DNA of 13,487 nt from Alphaproteobacteria bacterium (GCA_022822575.1 JAJEBJ010000459.1:1-13487); one strand, 5' to 3'. Shown: positions 5,458 through 13,020, counted from the first letter of the stretch. The notes: generated from the letters alone by a model not told the origin. Translations and numbers: made by a program.

Positions 5458-7476
5458 ATGAGCATGAAGCATCCGCTGAATGTTCCCCAGGAATTCATCA
5501 TCATGATGCTCAACGAGCAGACTGGCTACTTCCACCAGGTCGAGGGCTGGTCACTGAACTGCGCCACCATCGGCGCCGTGCTGGCCGATCTCTCCCTGAA
5601 GTCGCGCATCGATGCCGATGACGAAACACTCTTTCTCCTGGATTCAAGCAAGACAGGCGAACCGGAACTGGACTTGTGCCTGGCAGAGATTGCATCCAGT
5701 CCCGATCCGCAAGAACCCCGATACTGGATCGAGCGTCTTGCGGTTCACTCCGCAGACATCATCAATTCCTCGCTGAAAGACCTGGTTGAGCAGGGGATTC
5801 TGACACACCATGAAGGTGGTTTCTATACAACAAACCACTGCGACTGGCTCGCGGACCTGCTGTCGTATCCCAAGAACCAAAGCGTAGGACAGTACATCAA
5901 CACGCGAATTGAAGAGGTGATATTCACAGATATCATTCCGGATCCCAGGGACTCCCTGATAACCGGTCTCCTGAATGCATGCGGAATCATTCATCATATT
6001 TTCGATCTGGATGAAGAAAAGAACAAGCGCATTGACCTGGTCTGCAGAATAGAACTGATCAATCGCGTGATTTCCACCGCCGTCAGCCAGGTCGTTGTAG
6101 CGCCCACTCTGCAACGATCACCCACCACGAAACCAATTCCGAAGGTTTCCCTGAAGAGCCTGATCACCAATCGGCACTTGTGGGACGGCAACATGCCGGC
6201 GTTCTTCGGGAAACTTGCCGACCAATACGGGCCGGTGTTCCAAATCAGTCCACCATTCCAGAAGTCACGGACTTTTCTGGCTGGACCCAGCATCAATCAC
6301 TGGGTACGTCGCAATTCCCGGGAGTTCATGACGTCCGGAAACTACTTTCGTGAAATGGAAATGGTCTGTGGCGCCAACAACCTGCTTCCCTCGCTGGATG
6401 GAGCTGACCATTTTCGAATGCGAAAGCTGATGGGAAAAATCTATTCCAAGGCGAAGTTCCATGAGAGGCTGGACGAAATATTCCAGCTGAGCCGCCAATT
6501 CATGAGCGATCAAGGGTGGCGGGCAGGTTCCGAGCTGCAGGTTCAGCGAGACAGCAGGCTGATGACCAGCCTCCAGATGTTTCAGATGCTTGTCAGCACG
6601 AATGCGCAGGACCTGATGGAAGACCTCGTCAGATGGAATGAAAGAGCCATCATCTGCTATGTCGCTGACTTCCTGCCCCGGTTTTTGGCGCACACGCCTG
6701 CCATGAACCGGTATTACAAGAGTTACCCCGAACTCATGAGACGCATTGAACAAAACCACCTTCCCAATCAGCGCATTGGAGTAGTGCAGGAACTGGCCGA
6801 CGAACTGATTGCCATGCACGGCCACGATCCCCAGTTCATACCGGAGCAAAACCTGCTGTTCATGCTGGCTGTCACACCCGTGTTCCAGAGCATCTATCTC
6901 GGAGACATGTTGGGATTCGTTCTTTATGAAATGGCAAGGCAACCGGAGATCACCGCAAGGATCCGTGAAGAAGCCAATGCGCTTTTCGACGGTGGCGATC
7001 CGGGCAGGGACGAGTTATCCCCGGACAAGTATGACGTGACACGACGTTTTCTCATGGAATGCCTGCGACTGTATCCGATTATCAGCGTTCATCTTCGAAA
7101 TGTTGCGAACTCCTGTGTTGTCGAGAACTACTCACTGCCGCTCAGGGAGCGGTTGTACATCGTACAAACCGCCACACATTACATGAGCGATTGCTTTGAA
7201 GACCCGTACAAGTTTGACATTGACCGCTATCTTTCACCGCGCAATGAACATCGAGGTCCCGGATACGCGCCGTATGGCCTGGACACCCATACATGTGCGG
7301 GCCAGGCATGGGTGCACTTGCAGTTGGCAGTGACCATGTTGATGATCGCGCATTACTATGAATTTGCACCGTTGCCCCGTGATCACAGGTTGAAGATCAA
7401 CCCCTTCCCGGCTTTGTCGGTCACGAAGAAACTCAAACTCCGCATCGCACGTCAATTGCACGAATTGCCAACATGA
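5458..7476 (+). CDS. GPP34 (GOLPH3/Vps74-like) domain-cytochrome P450 fusion
   Basis: The single 672-residue frame contains two domains. Residues about 6-212 read as GPP34. LNVPQEFIIMMLNEQTG leads in, GAVLADLSLKSRI (39-51) matches GOLPH3 GCILIELALRGRL, TGEPELDLCLAEI (66-78) matches TGDVLLDEALKHV, and LKDLVEQGIL (106-115) matches LAKNLVEKGVL. A short linker (about 213-230) follows. Residues about 231-672 are a P450: C-helix region DGADHFRMRKLM (314-325), ExxR at E534-R537 (ECLRLYP), DIDRYL (587-592), and heme loop YAPYGLDTHTCAG with ligand C613. P450s use heme for oxidations, while GOLPH3/Vps74 binds PI4P at Golgi membranes in eukaryotes. The I-helix lacks the usual AGx(D/E)T (see findings). 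There is no signal peptide or N-terminal membrane anchor, so GPP34 may dock it to the membrane. The ATG at 5458 has only a weak ribosome-binding site; ATG 5464 is an equally good start. Several sampled lines have lower G+C than the flanking genes. Confidence 0.87.
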   Translation: MSMKHPLNVPQEFIIMMLNEQTGYFHQVEGWSLNCATIGAVLADLSLKSRIDADDETLFLLDSSKTGEPELDLCLAEIASSPDPQEPRYWIERLAVHSADIINSSLKDLVEQGILTHHEGGFYTTNHCDWLADLLSYPKNQSVGQYINTRIEEVIFTDIIPDPRDSLITGLLNACGIIHHIFDLDEEKNKRIDLVCRIELINRVISTAVSQVVVAPTLQRSPTTKPIPKVSLKSLITNRHLWDGNMPAFFGKLADQYGPVFQISPPFQKSRTFLAGPSINHWVRRNSREFMTSGNYFREMEMVCGANNLLPSLDGADHFRMRKLMGKIYSKAKFHERLDEIFQLSRQFMSDQGWRAGSELQVQRDSRLMTSLQMFQMLVSTNAQDLMEDLVRWNERAIICYVADFLPRFLAHTPAMNRYYKSYPELMRRIEQNHLPNQRIGVVQELADELIAMHGHDPQFIPEQNLLFMLAVTPVFQSIYLGDMLGFVLYEMARQPEITARIREEANALFDGGDPGRDELSPDKYDVTRRFLMECLRLYPIISVHLRNVANSCVVENYSLPLRERLYIVQTATHYMSDCFEDPYKFDIDRYLSPRNEHRGPGYAPYGLDTHTCAGQAWVHLQLAVTMLMIAHYYEFAPLPRDHRLKINPFPALSVTKKLKLRIARQLHELPT

Positions 7477-7503
7477 ACCTCCAGGCCTGATCAGCAAGGC
7501 CGG

Positions 7504-7522
7504 CACGGGCCGTCCGTGTTTT
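7504..7522 (+). terminator. Candidate intrinsic terminator after the P450 fusion
   Basis: CACGG (7504-7508) pairs with CCGTG (7514-7518) across a 5-base loop, two flanking G-U pairs can extend the stem, and TTTT follows at 7519-7522. It starts 28 bases after the P450 stop. The T-tract is short, so termination may be partial. Confidence 0.45.
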
Positions 7523-7657
7523 CGGGTTACGAACGACCGGTACGGAGATTCCTTCGCTATCGTACGGTGAGTGGCCGATGCCGTCGGTCGACGCTATCCG
7601 CAAAACCCGAATCGCGCCAATCAGAAACAGGTCCCGTTCTCCGTCAAGGAGTCGGAG

Positions 7658-9055
7658 CTACTGGCCGGTCTGAAGACGGTCCATCAGTTGTGCCACGGTG
7701 GGGATGAAGCCGTCGGCGTACCAGGGGTCGTTGGCAAAGCGGTAGGCATTGTGGCCGGCGAACATGAGCTGGGTTTCGATGTCGTCGGAATGACTGATGA
7801 CCTGCAGGGTCTTCTGGATGCAATAGCTGCGAGGATCCGGTTTGCGGCCAGTGGTCCCTGAATCACCGCACTTCCAGTTCGAGAACCGGCATTGGCTGAG
7901 ACAGCCCATGCACTCGATCTGGTCGTTGCGGATCTGCCGGGATTTCTCGGGCGTGACAAACACCAGGGTGGAATCGGGAGTCTTGAGGGGGTCGCTGAAC
8001 CCCGCCTCGACCCATTGCCGGACCTCTTCGAGATCGTGCTCCGTGAGATAGACGAGGCGGCCCCGGGGGCCAAAGGCGAATTCGACCACATGGTCACCGA
8101 CGGGTTCGGTTGCGTAGGCTACCTGGCGACGATTGCGTGTCTTGAGCTCGAGAAGGAAGCTGTTTTCCACCGCCGACGAATAGAACCCGGTCGGACTGAA
8201 CCGGTTGAGACTGATCTCGCCCTTGCCCAGCGTGGGCAACCGCCGCTTCCATGTATCGGAGATCGGGCTTTCCTCGGTCAGCAGGGGACGTGTTCCGAAC
8301 TGGAAGGCGATGGAGCCGAGTTCGGGATTGTCAAGCCAGTCGAGCCACTCGTCGACGCGCCACACGCCGCCGGCCATGAAGATGGGGGAGTCGTCAAGAC
8401 CGACACTCCGCATCACCTTGCGCAGTGCAACAACCCGGGGATAGGGGTCTTCCGGAACCTCCGGATCCTCGACATTGGAGAGGCCATTGTGTCCGCCGGC
8501 GCGCCACGGATCCTCGTAGACGACACCTCCGAGGAGTTCGGGGAAACGATGATAGGCGCGTTTCCAGAGGATGTTGAAGGCCCGCGCGGAACTGATGATC
8601 GGGTAGTAGTAGACACCGTACTCCGAACAGATCTGGGCCATTTTGTAAGGCATGCCGGCGCCGCACGTGACGCCATGGACCAGTCCCTTGGCTCCCTCGA
8701 GGACGCCATGCAGCACCCTCTCGCATCCCCCCATCTCCCACAGGACATTCACATGGATGGCGCCCTCGCCGCCGGCGAGTTCGTGCGCCACCTGTGCCTG
8801 GTGAATGCCGCCCCTGATACCGAACGCCACCAGTTCCTCGTGCCGCTCCTTGCGGCTGCGCCCCGTGTAGACCTGGGGGATCAGTTCTCCGCTCTCGTCA
8901 CGATGATCGGCGTTGACTCCGGAAAAGGTGCCGACGCCGCCACAGTTCGCCCAGGCGCCTGAACTCTCGCCATTCGAGATCGAGATCCCCTTGCCGCCTT
9001 CGACGAGCGGCAGAACATCGCGTCCCGAGATGCGTATGGAGTTCAGCGGCTTCAC
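7658..9055 (-). CDS. Nitronate monooxygenase-like FMN oxidoreductase with Cys-rich C-terminus
   Basis: The 465-residue protein has the TIM-barrel features of the nitronate monooxygenase/2-nitropropane dioxygenase family. These are a glycine-rich N-terminal strand (PLVEGGKGISISNG, 16-29), GVTCGAGMP (128-136), and RAGGHNG (185-191) with H189 at the place of the family's catalytic or FMN-contacting histidine. IFMAGGVW (225-232) and FQFGTRPLLTEES (251-263) are the phosphate-binding parts. The family oxidises alkyl nitronates with FMN and oxygen, but many members have unknown substrates. Beyond the barrel lies a long extension with C382-x2-C385-x3-C389, C396 and C412, which could hold a metal or Fe-S cluster. 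The start is GTG at 9055, with AGGGGAG about 11 bases upstream. It lies 62 bases after pnp on the same strand, so it may be cotranscribed or use the extended -10 in the gap. Its 3' end converges with the P450 gene. Confidence 0.85.
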   Translation of the reverse strand: MKPLNSIRISGRDVLPLVEGGKGISISNGESSGAWANCGGVGTFSGVNADHRDESGELIPQVYTGRSRKERHEELVAFGIRGGIHQAQVAHELAGGEGAIHVNVLWEMGGCERVLHGVLEGAKGLVHGVTCGAGMPYKMAQICSEYGVYYYPIISSARAFNILWKRAYHRFPELLGGVVYEDPWRAGGHNGLSNVEDPEVPEDPYPRVVALRKVMRSVGLDDSPIFMAGGVWRVDEWLDWLDNPELGSIAFQFGTRPLLTEESPISDTWKRRLPTLGKGEISLNRFSPTGFYSSAVENSFLLELKTRNRRQVAYATEPVGDHVVEFAFGPRGRLVYLTEHDLEEVRQWVEAGFSDPLKTPDSTLVFVTPEKSRQIRNDQIECMGCLSQCRFSNWKCGDSGTTGRKPDPRSYCIQKTLQVISHSDDIETQLMFAGHNAYRFANDPWYADGFIPTVAQLMDRLQTGQ

Positions 9056-9077
9056 CCACCCGGTCTCCCCTGGCTAC

Positions 9078-9108
9078 GGCACGCCATTATGACACGTTGT
9101 AGCGTGCC
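9078..9108 (-). promoter_or_regulatory. pnp-NMO intergenic hairpin with embedded extended -10
   Basis: GGCACGC (9078-9084) and GCGTGCC (9102-9108) form a perfect 7-base-pair stem with a 17-base loop, 10 bases after the pnp stop. No T-tract follows on the minus strand. The loop holds TGTCATAAT (minus strand, 9094-9086), an extended -10 (TGn plus CATAAT, 5 of 6), about 30 bases before the NMO GTG. No clear -35 was seen. It may be a pnp 3'-end stabiliser, an NMO promoter, or both. Confidence 0.4.
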
Positions 9109-9117
9109 CGATCATCT

Positions 9118-11301
9118 TCAGTTGTCGTGCGACCGACGGGGTTTGCGGCCGTCATCCCTGCGTTCACGGCGCCTAGGCGGTTCGCGCTCACCAACCTGTT
9201 CCGTGATGTCCTCCCCGGTCTCCTGATTGACCACTCTCATGGAGAGCTTCACCTTGCCGCGATCGTCGATCCCCAGCACCTTGACCTTCACGTTGTCCCC
9301 TTCCTTGACCACATCACCGACGGTGCCCACACGGCCCTGCGCCAGTTCGGATATGTGCACGAGACCGTCCCGCTTGCCGATGAAGTTGACGAAGGCGCCG
9401 AAATCAAGGCACTTGACCACGGTTCCGTCATAGATCACCCCGACCTCCGGTTCGGCCACGATGTCCTTGATCATCGTCAGGGCGGTGTCGGTTGCCGACG
9501 GGTCCGAGGAGGCGATCTTGACAGTTCCATCATCCTCGACATCGATCTTGGTTCCGCTGACCTCCGTGATCTCCCGGATGACCTTGCCGCCCGGCCCGAT
9601 GATGTCGCGAATCCTGTCGGAAGGAACCTTGATCGTCGTGATGCGCGGTGCGAAATCAGACAGCGTGTCACGCGTCGAGCCGATCGCCCTTGCCATTTCC
9701 CCCAGAATGTGGAGTCGGCCCTCTCGCGCCTGTTCGAGAGCGACAGACATGATCTCCCGGGTGATGCCGGCGATCTTGATGTCCATCTGCAGACTCGTGA
9801 CGCCGTTCCCGGTGCCCGCCACCTTGAAGTCCATGTCACCCAGATGGTCCTCGTCTCCCAGAATATCCGAGAGAACGACGAACCGGTCACCATCCTTGAT
9901 GAGACCCATGGCAATGCCCGCACAGGGCCGCGCCAGAGGCACGCCGGCATCCATCAACGCCAGCGAACTGCCGCATACCGTCGCCATCGACGAGGAACCG
10001 TTCGACTCGGTGATCTCCGAGACCACCCTGATGGTGTAGGGGAATTTCTCCTTTTCCGGCAACAGCGGGTGAATGGCCCGCCAGGCCAGCTTGCCGTGAC
10101 CGATCTCGCGGCGGCCGGGTGAGCGCAGGAAACTCGCCTCGCCCACGGAGTAGGGCGGGAAGTTGTAGTGAAGCATGAAATGCTCGCGGTACTCGCCCGC
10201 AAGGGCGTCCATGATCTGCTCGTCCTGTCCCGTTCCCAGCGTCACGGTCACAAGGGCCTGGGTTTCGCCCCTGGTGAAGAGCGACGACCCATGGGAGCGT
10301 TCGAGAACGCCAACCTGAGACGAAATCGGACGGACCGCGTCGGTCTGCCGACCATCGACACGCACGCCCGACGTCAGGGTCGCATCACGCATCGTCGACT
10401 TTTCGAGAGACTTGAGAACACCCGCCAGGGCATCAACGGCCACCGACTCGTCCTTGGCGAAGCGCTCCTTCGCGATGTTTCTGGCCGCATACAGCCTCTC
10501 CTGGCGGCTTTGCTTGTCAGCTTCCCGGTAGGCATCGGCGAGTTCCTCACCGATGAGGTCCCGTACGGCACTCTCAAGATCGCCTGTGTCCTCGGGCTCC
10601 GGCACACGCCAGGGCTCCCGGCCGCAGGTTGCGGCGAGGTCACTGATGGCGGCAATCACCGGCTGGAACTCCTGCTGGGCGAACATCACGGCGCCGAGCA
10701 TTTCATCCTCGCTCAGTTCCCGCGCCTCCGACTCCACCATCATGACGGCATCCGAACGTCCGGCAACCACGAGGTCGAGATGGGATTCGCTCATTTGCCT
10801 CAACAACGGGTTGAGAACATAGTCGCCATCGATGAAGCCGACCCTGGCACAGCCAACGGGGCCGTTGAACGGAATACCCGATATGGCCAGTGCGGCGGAG
10901 GACCCGACCAGGGCAACGACATCCGGGTCATTCTCGAGGTCGTGGGCAAGCACGGTACAGATGACCTGCGTCTCGTTGCGGAATCCGGAGGCAAAAAGCG
11001 GCCGGATCGACCGGTCGATAATGCGCGACGAGAGGGTTTCCTTCTCGCTTGGCCGACCTTCACGCTTGAAGAATCCCCCGGGAATCTTGCCGGCCGCGAA
11101 CGCCTTTTCCTGGTAGTTCACGGTGAGCGGGAAGAAGTCCACGCCCTCTCGTGGCTGTCTTTGCGCCACGACCGTGCACAACACCGTGGTGGCACCGTAG
11201 GTCGCGAGCACAGCTCCGTCCGCCTGGCGGGCGATGCGCCCGGTTTCCAGCGTCAGCGTCCGGCCACCCCAGACGATTTCCTTCGTGTGAATGTCAAACA
11301 T
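9118..11301 (-). CDS. pnp: Polyribonucleotide nucleotidyltransferase (PNPase)
   Basis: The 727-residue protein has the full family length and order: first RNase PH-like core (about 12-145), helical linker (about 240-310), second core (about 315-545), KH domain (about 555-615) and S1 domain (about 620-690). It degrades RNA 3' to 5' using phosphate and is part of bacterial RNA-decay complexes. Visible signatures are FFKREGRPSEKE (77-88), phosphate-binding NGSSSMA with S436-S438, and GDEDHLGDMDFKVAG with D485, D491 and K493 at the catalytic metal site. The KH loop is GPGG (569-572), and the S1 segment includes DFGAFVNF. The C-terminus (706-727) is a very basic tail rich in Arg, probably disordered and RNA-binding. 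The ATG at 11301 is preceded by AGGGA about 10 bases upstream. It lies downstream of rpsO in the usual order, with a 173-base leader between them. Confidence 0.98.
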   Translation of the reverse strand: MFDIHTKEIVWGGRTLTLETGRIARQADGAVLATYGATTVLCTVVAQRQPREGVDFFPLTVNYQEKAFAAGKIPGGFFKREGRPSEKETLSSRIIDRSIRPLFASGFRNETQVICTVLAHDLENDPDVVALVGSSAALAISGIPFNGPVGCARVGFIDGDYVLNPLLRQMSESHLDLVVAGRSDAVMMVESEARELSEDEMLGAVMFAQQEFQPVIAAISDLAATCGREPWRVPEPEDTGDLESAVRDLIGEELADAYREADKQSRQERLYAARNIAKERFAKDESVAVDALAGVLKSLEKSTMRDATLTSGVRVDGRQTDAVRPISSQVGVLERSHGSSLFTRGETQALVTVTLGTGQDEQIMDALAGEYREHFMLHYNFPPYSVGEASFLRSPGRREIGHGKLAWRAIHPLLPEKEKFPYTIRVVSEITESNGSSSMATVCGSSLALMDAGVPLARPCAGIAMGLIKDGDRFVVLSDILGDEDHLGDMDFKVAGTGNGVTSLQMDIKIAGITREIMSVALEQAREGRLHILGEMARAIGSTRDTLSDFAPRITTIKVPSDRIRDIIGPGGKVIREITEVSGTKIDVEDDGTVKIASSDPSATDTALTMIKDIVAEPEVGVIYDGTVVKCLDFGAFVNFIGKRDGLVHISELAQGRVGTVGDVVKEGDNVKVKVLGIDDRGKVKLSMRVVNQETGEDITEQVGEREPPRRRERRDDGRKPRRSHDN

Positions 11302-11321
11302 GTATGTTGTTCCCTGACATT

Positions 11322-11343
11322 GGCGGAATCAGCGCACTCCGCC
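11322..11343 (-). other. Hairpin in the rpsO-pnp leader, with a competing partner
   Basis: In the transcript GGCGGA (11343-11338) pairs with TCCGCC (11327-11322) around a 10-base loop, about 20 bases before the pnp ATG. A second inverted repeat, GGAATC (11363-11358), can pair with GATTCC (11330-11325) and would use the same TCC, so the two folds exclude each other. In E. coli the pnp leader is a structured RNase III target used for autoregulation; the same role here is only an analogy. No obvious rpsO intrinsic terminator was seen in the rest of the gap (11344-11474). Confidence 0.4.
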
Positions 11344-11474
11344 CATTGTGATGTGAAGATTCCCCAGCATGATCCGGACTCAAATATGAACCGGTCATGA
11401 CAGTCCCAGCCAGGCGTTCCTCTGGAGGAGGCTCACCTGACGACGTGCGCTTCCGCCGTGCCGCGCCGCAGGTA

Positions 11475-11744
11475 TCAGCGGCGCAGACCCAGGCTACCGA
11501 TAATCGAGCGATAGCGGCTCTCGTCCCGGCCACGCAGGTAGTCCAGCAAGGCCCGACGCCTGCTGACCAGCATGAGCAGGCCCCGCCTGGAGTGCTTGTC
11601 CTTGCGGTGGAACTTGAAGTGTTCGGTGAGATTGGTGATGCGTTCCGTCAGTATGGCGATCTGCACCTCGGGCGATCCGGTATCACCGTCGGTGCGGCTA
11701 TACTGGCGAATCAGTTCGCTCTTGCGTTCAGCTGTGATCGACAT
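11475..11744 (-). CDS. rpsO: 30S ribosomal protein S15
   Basis: The 89-residue protein matches S15 in full and at normal length. It shows MSITAERKSELI at the start, the conserved RTDGDTGSPEVQIAILTERI (17-36), LTEHFKFHRKDKHSRRGLL (39-57) including the HF...DKHSRRG signature that contacts 16S rRNA, and the RRRALLDYLRGRD segment. S15 binds the central domain of 16S rRNA early in small-subunit assembly. The ATG at 11744 has GAGGT about 5 bases upstream. The start overlaps the last 17 bases of truB, so its ribosome-binding site lies inside truB and translation of the two may be coupled. It is followed by pnp as in most proteobacteria. Confidence 0.98.
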   Translation of the reverse strand: MSITAERKSELIRQYSRTDGDTGSPEVQIAILTERITNLTEHFKFHRKDKHSRRGLLMLVSRRRALLDYLRGRDESRYRSIIGSLGLRR

Positions 11745-12642
11745 CGTGACCTCGTGTCCCGTCATGGTTGAAAACGCGCACCGGTCGAACCAGATTCCCA
11801 TCGGATTTCGCGATCGCGACAAGCCCGTGGTCGTCCTGGAGGCGAACGATACCCTTGCTGGTCTCATCGATCCGGACCGCCTGCCCGTGTCTGAGCTGAC
11901 GTGCCTGCAATTCCGTGACGACAAGTGCCGGGATGTCGGCCAGCGCTGTCTCCACGGGATGGATCGCCCCGCAAGCGAGCGCATTCCTACCATGTTCCAG
12001 CCAGGAATCCACAGAAATCGCCATGGACTGCGAAAACGGTCCCACCCGGGTGCGGCGCAGGGCATGGACATGGCCCAGGGTGCCAAGACTTGCCGCCAGA
12101 TCGCGGATGAGCGCGCGCATGTAGGTCCCCTTGCCGCATACCACCTCGAACGATGCGTGATCCGCATCCTCACGAGCGACGAGCCTGATCCGCTCGATCC
12201 TCACAAGGCGGGGTTGCAGGTCAGGAATGATGTCCTTTCGCGCGAGAGCGTAGGCCCGCTTGCCTGCCACCTTGATGGCCGAAAAGGCCGGAGGCGTCTG
12301 GCTGACATCACCGGTAAAGGACGCGAGGATGGCCTCGATCCCTTCTGTCGATGGTCGGACCTCAGATGTGCCGGTGACGTTCCCCTCCGCATCGTCGGTG
12401 GACGTCGAGACTCCCCAGCGCGCCGTGACCTGGTATGTCTTGAGAGCATCCTGGCACCAGGCGACGGTCTTCGTCGCCTCGCCCAGGGCCACCGGAAGGA
12501 TGCCGGTGGCCAGTGGATCGAGCGTGCCGCCGTGTCCGAGGCGGGAGGCGCCCGTGAGTCTGCGCGCCCGCCCCACCAGCTGCCTCGATGTCACACCGGC
12601 CGGCTTGTCACAGACAAGCCAGCCATGAATGTCCCGCTTCAT
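11728..12642 (-). CDS. truB: tRNA pseudouridine(55) synthase
   Basis: The 304-residue TruB makes the near-universal pseudouridine 55 in the T-loop of tRNAs. The N-terminus GWLVCDKPAGVTS (7-19) and the catalytic motif GHGGTLDPLATG (36-47) with nucleophile D42 are clear. AFSAIKVAGKRAY (about 119-131) and the CGKGTYMRALIRDLA segment, which carries the conserved Arg-rich part of the active site, follow. The last roughly 70 residues fit a C-terminal PUA-like RNA-binding domain. The usual GHTGTLD or GHAGTLD is GHGGTLD here, a mild variation. The ATG at 12642 comes 6 bases after the rbfA stop. It ends inside rpsO with a 17-base overlap. It is transcribed within the infB-rbfA-truB-rpsO-pnp operon. 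Confidence 0.97.
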   Translation of the reverse strand: MKRDIHGWLVCDKPAGVTSRQLVGRARRLTGASRLGHGGTLDPLATGILPVALGEATKTVAWCQDALKTYQVTARWGVSTSTDDAEGNVTGTSEVRPSTEGIEAILASFTGDVSQTPPAFSAIKVAGKRAYALARKDIIPDLQPRLVRIERIRLVAREDADHASFEVVCGKGTYMRALIRDLAASLGTLGHVHALRRTRVGPFSQSMAISVDSWLEHGRNALACGAIHPVETALADIPALVVTELQARQLRHGQAVRIDETSKGIVRLQDDHGLVAIAKSDGNLVRPVRVFNHDGTRGHDVDHS

Positions 12643-12648
12643 GAAGGC

Positions 12649-13020
12649 CTATGAGGGGCCGCCAGACGTCTCGAGCAGGGCGCTGATGCGCTGGGCATGG
12701 TCGAATCCTCGGTCCGCGTGAAAGACAAGCTCCGGCGCCACCCGCAGACGCACCCGGCGCGACACCTCGCCACGCAACCACGGCGTGGCCCGCCGCAACC
12801 CCTCCATCACGTCGCCGACATTCTCGCCGCCAAGCGGCATGATGTAGCAGGCGGCGTGTCTGAGATCGGCGCTCATACGGACCTCGGAGACGGTGATCGG
12901 ACGGCCGAACAGCGCCGGGTCATGAACTTCTTCCCGGGCAAACATGTCCGACAGCACATGGCGAATCTCCTCGCCTACTCTCAACCGGCGCTGGTTGTTG
13001 CTCTGCCTCACATCAGGCAT
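12649..13020 (-). CDS. rbfA: Ribosome-binding factor A
   Basis: The 123-residue protein is RbfA, a single-domain KH-like factor that binds the 30S subunit during 16S rRNA 5'-end maturation and cold adaptation. Family features include RRLRVGEEIRHVLSDMF near the N-terminus, the ITVSEVRMSADLRHAACYIMPLG core, with the strand-helix pattern typical of RbfA, and the ending HADRGFDHAQRISALL (like the D...RI..LL end of relatives). The start is taken as ATG 13020; a TTG five codons upstream is also open. ATG 13020 overlaps the infB stop (ATGCCTGA), an 8-base overlap suited to translational coupling. truB starts 6 bases downstream. Confidence 0.95.
   Translation of the reverse strand: MPDVRQSNNQRRLRVGEEIRHVLSDMFAREEVHDPALFGRPITVSEVRMSADLRHAACYIMPLGGENVGDVMEGLRRATPWLRGEVSRRVRLRVAPELVFHADRGFDHAQRISALLETSGGPS

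Noticed and set aside
5429..5461. Eleven-codon frame overlapping the P450 start by ATGA, possible leader peptide
   Set aside because: Too short, no ribosome-binding site, and such overlaps occur by chance.
7892..8962. 356-codon plus-strand frame opposite the nitronate monooxygenase gene
   Set aside because: It is the antisense shadow of a gene with clear family motifs; its own translation has none.
9127..10122. 331-codon plus-strand frame opposite pnp
   Set aside because: Antisense shadow of PNPase, common in high-GC genomes.
11475..12173. 232-codon minus-strand frame ending with S15, which would look like an N-terminally extended S15
   Set aside because: The first 143 residues are an out-of-frame reading of truB; S15 starts at its own ATG (11744) with a ribosome-binding site.
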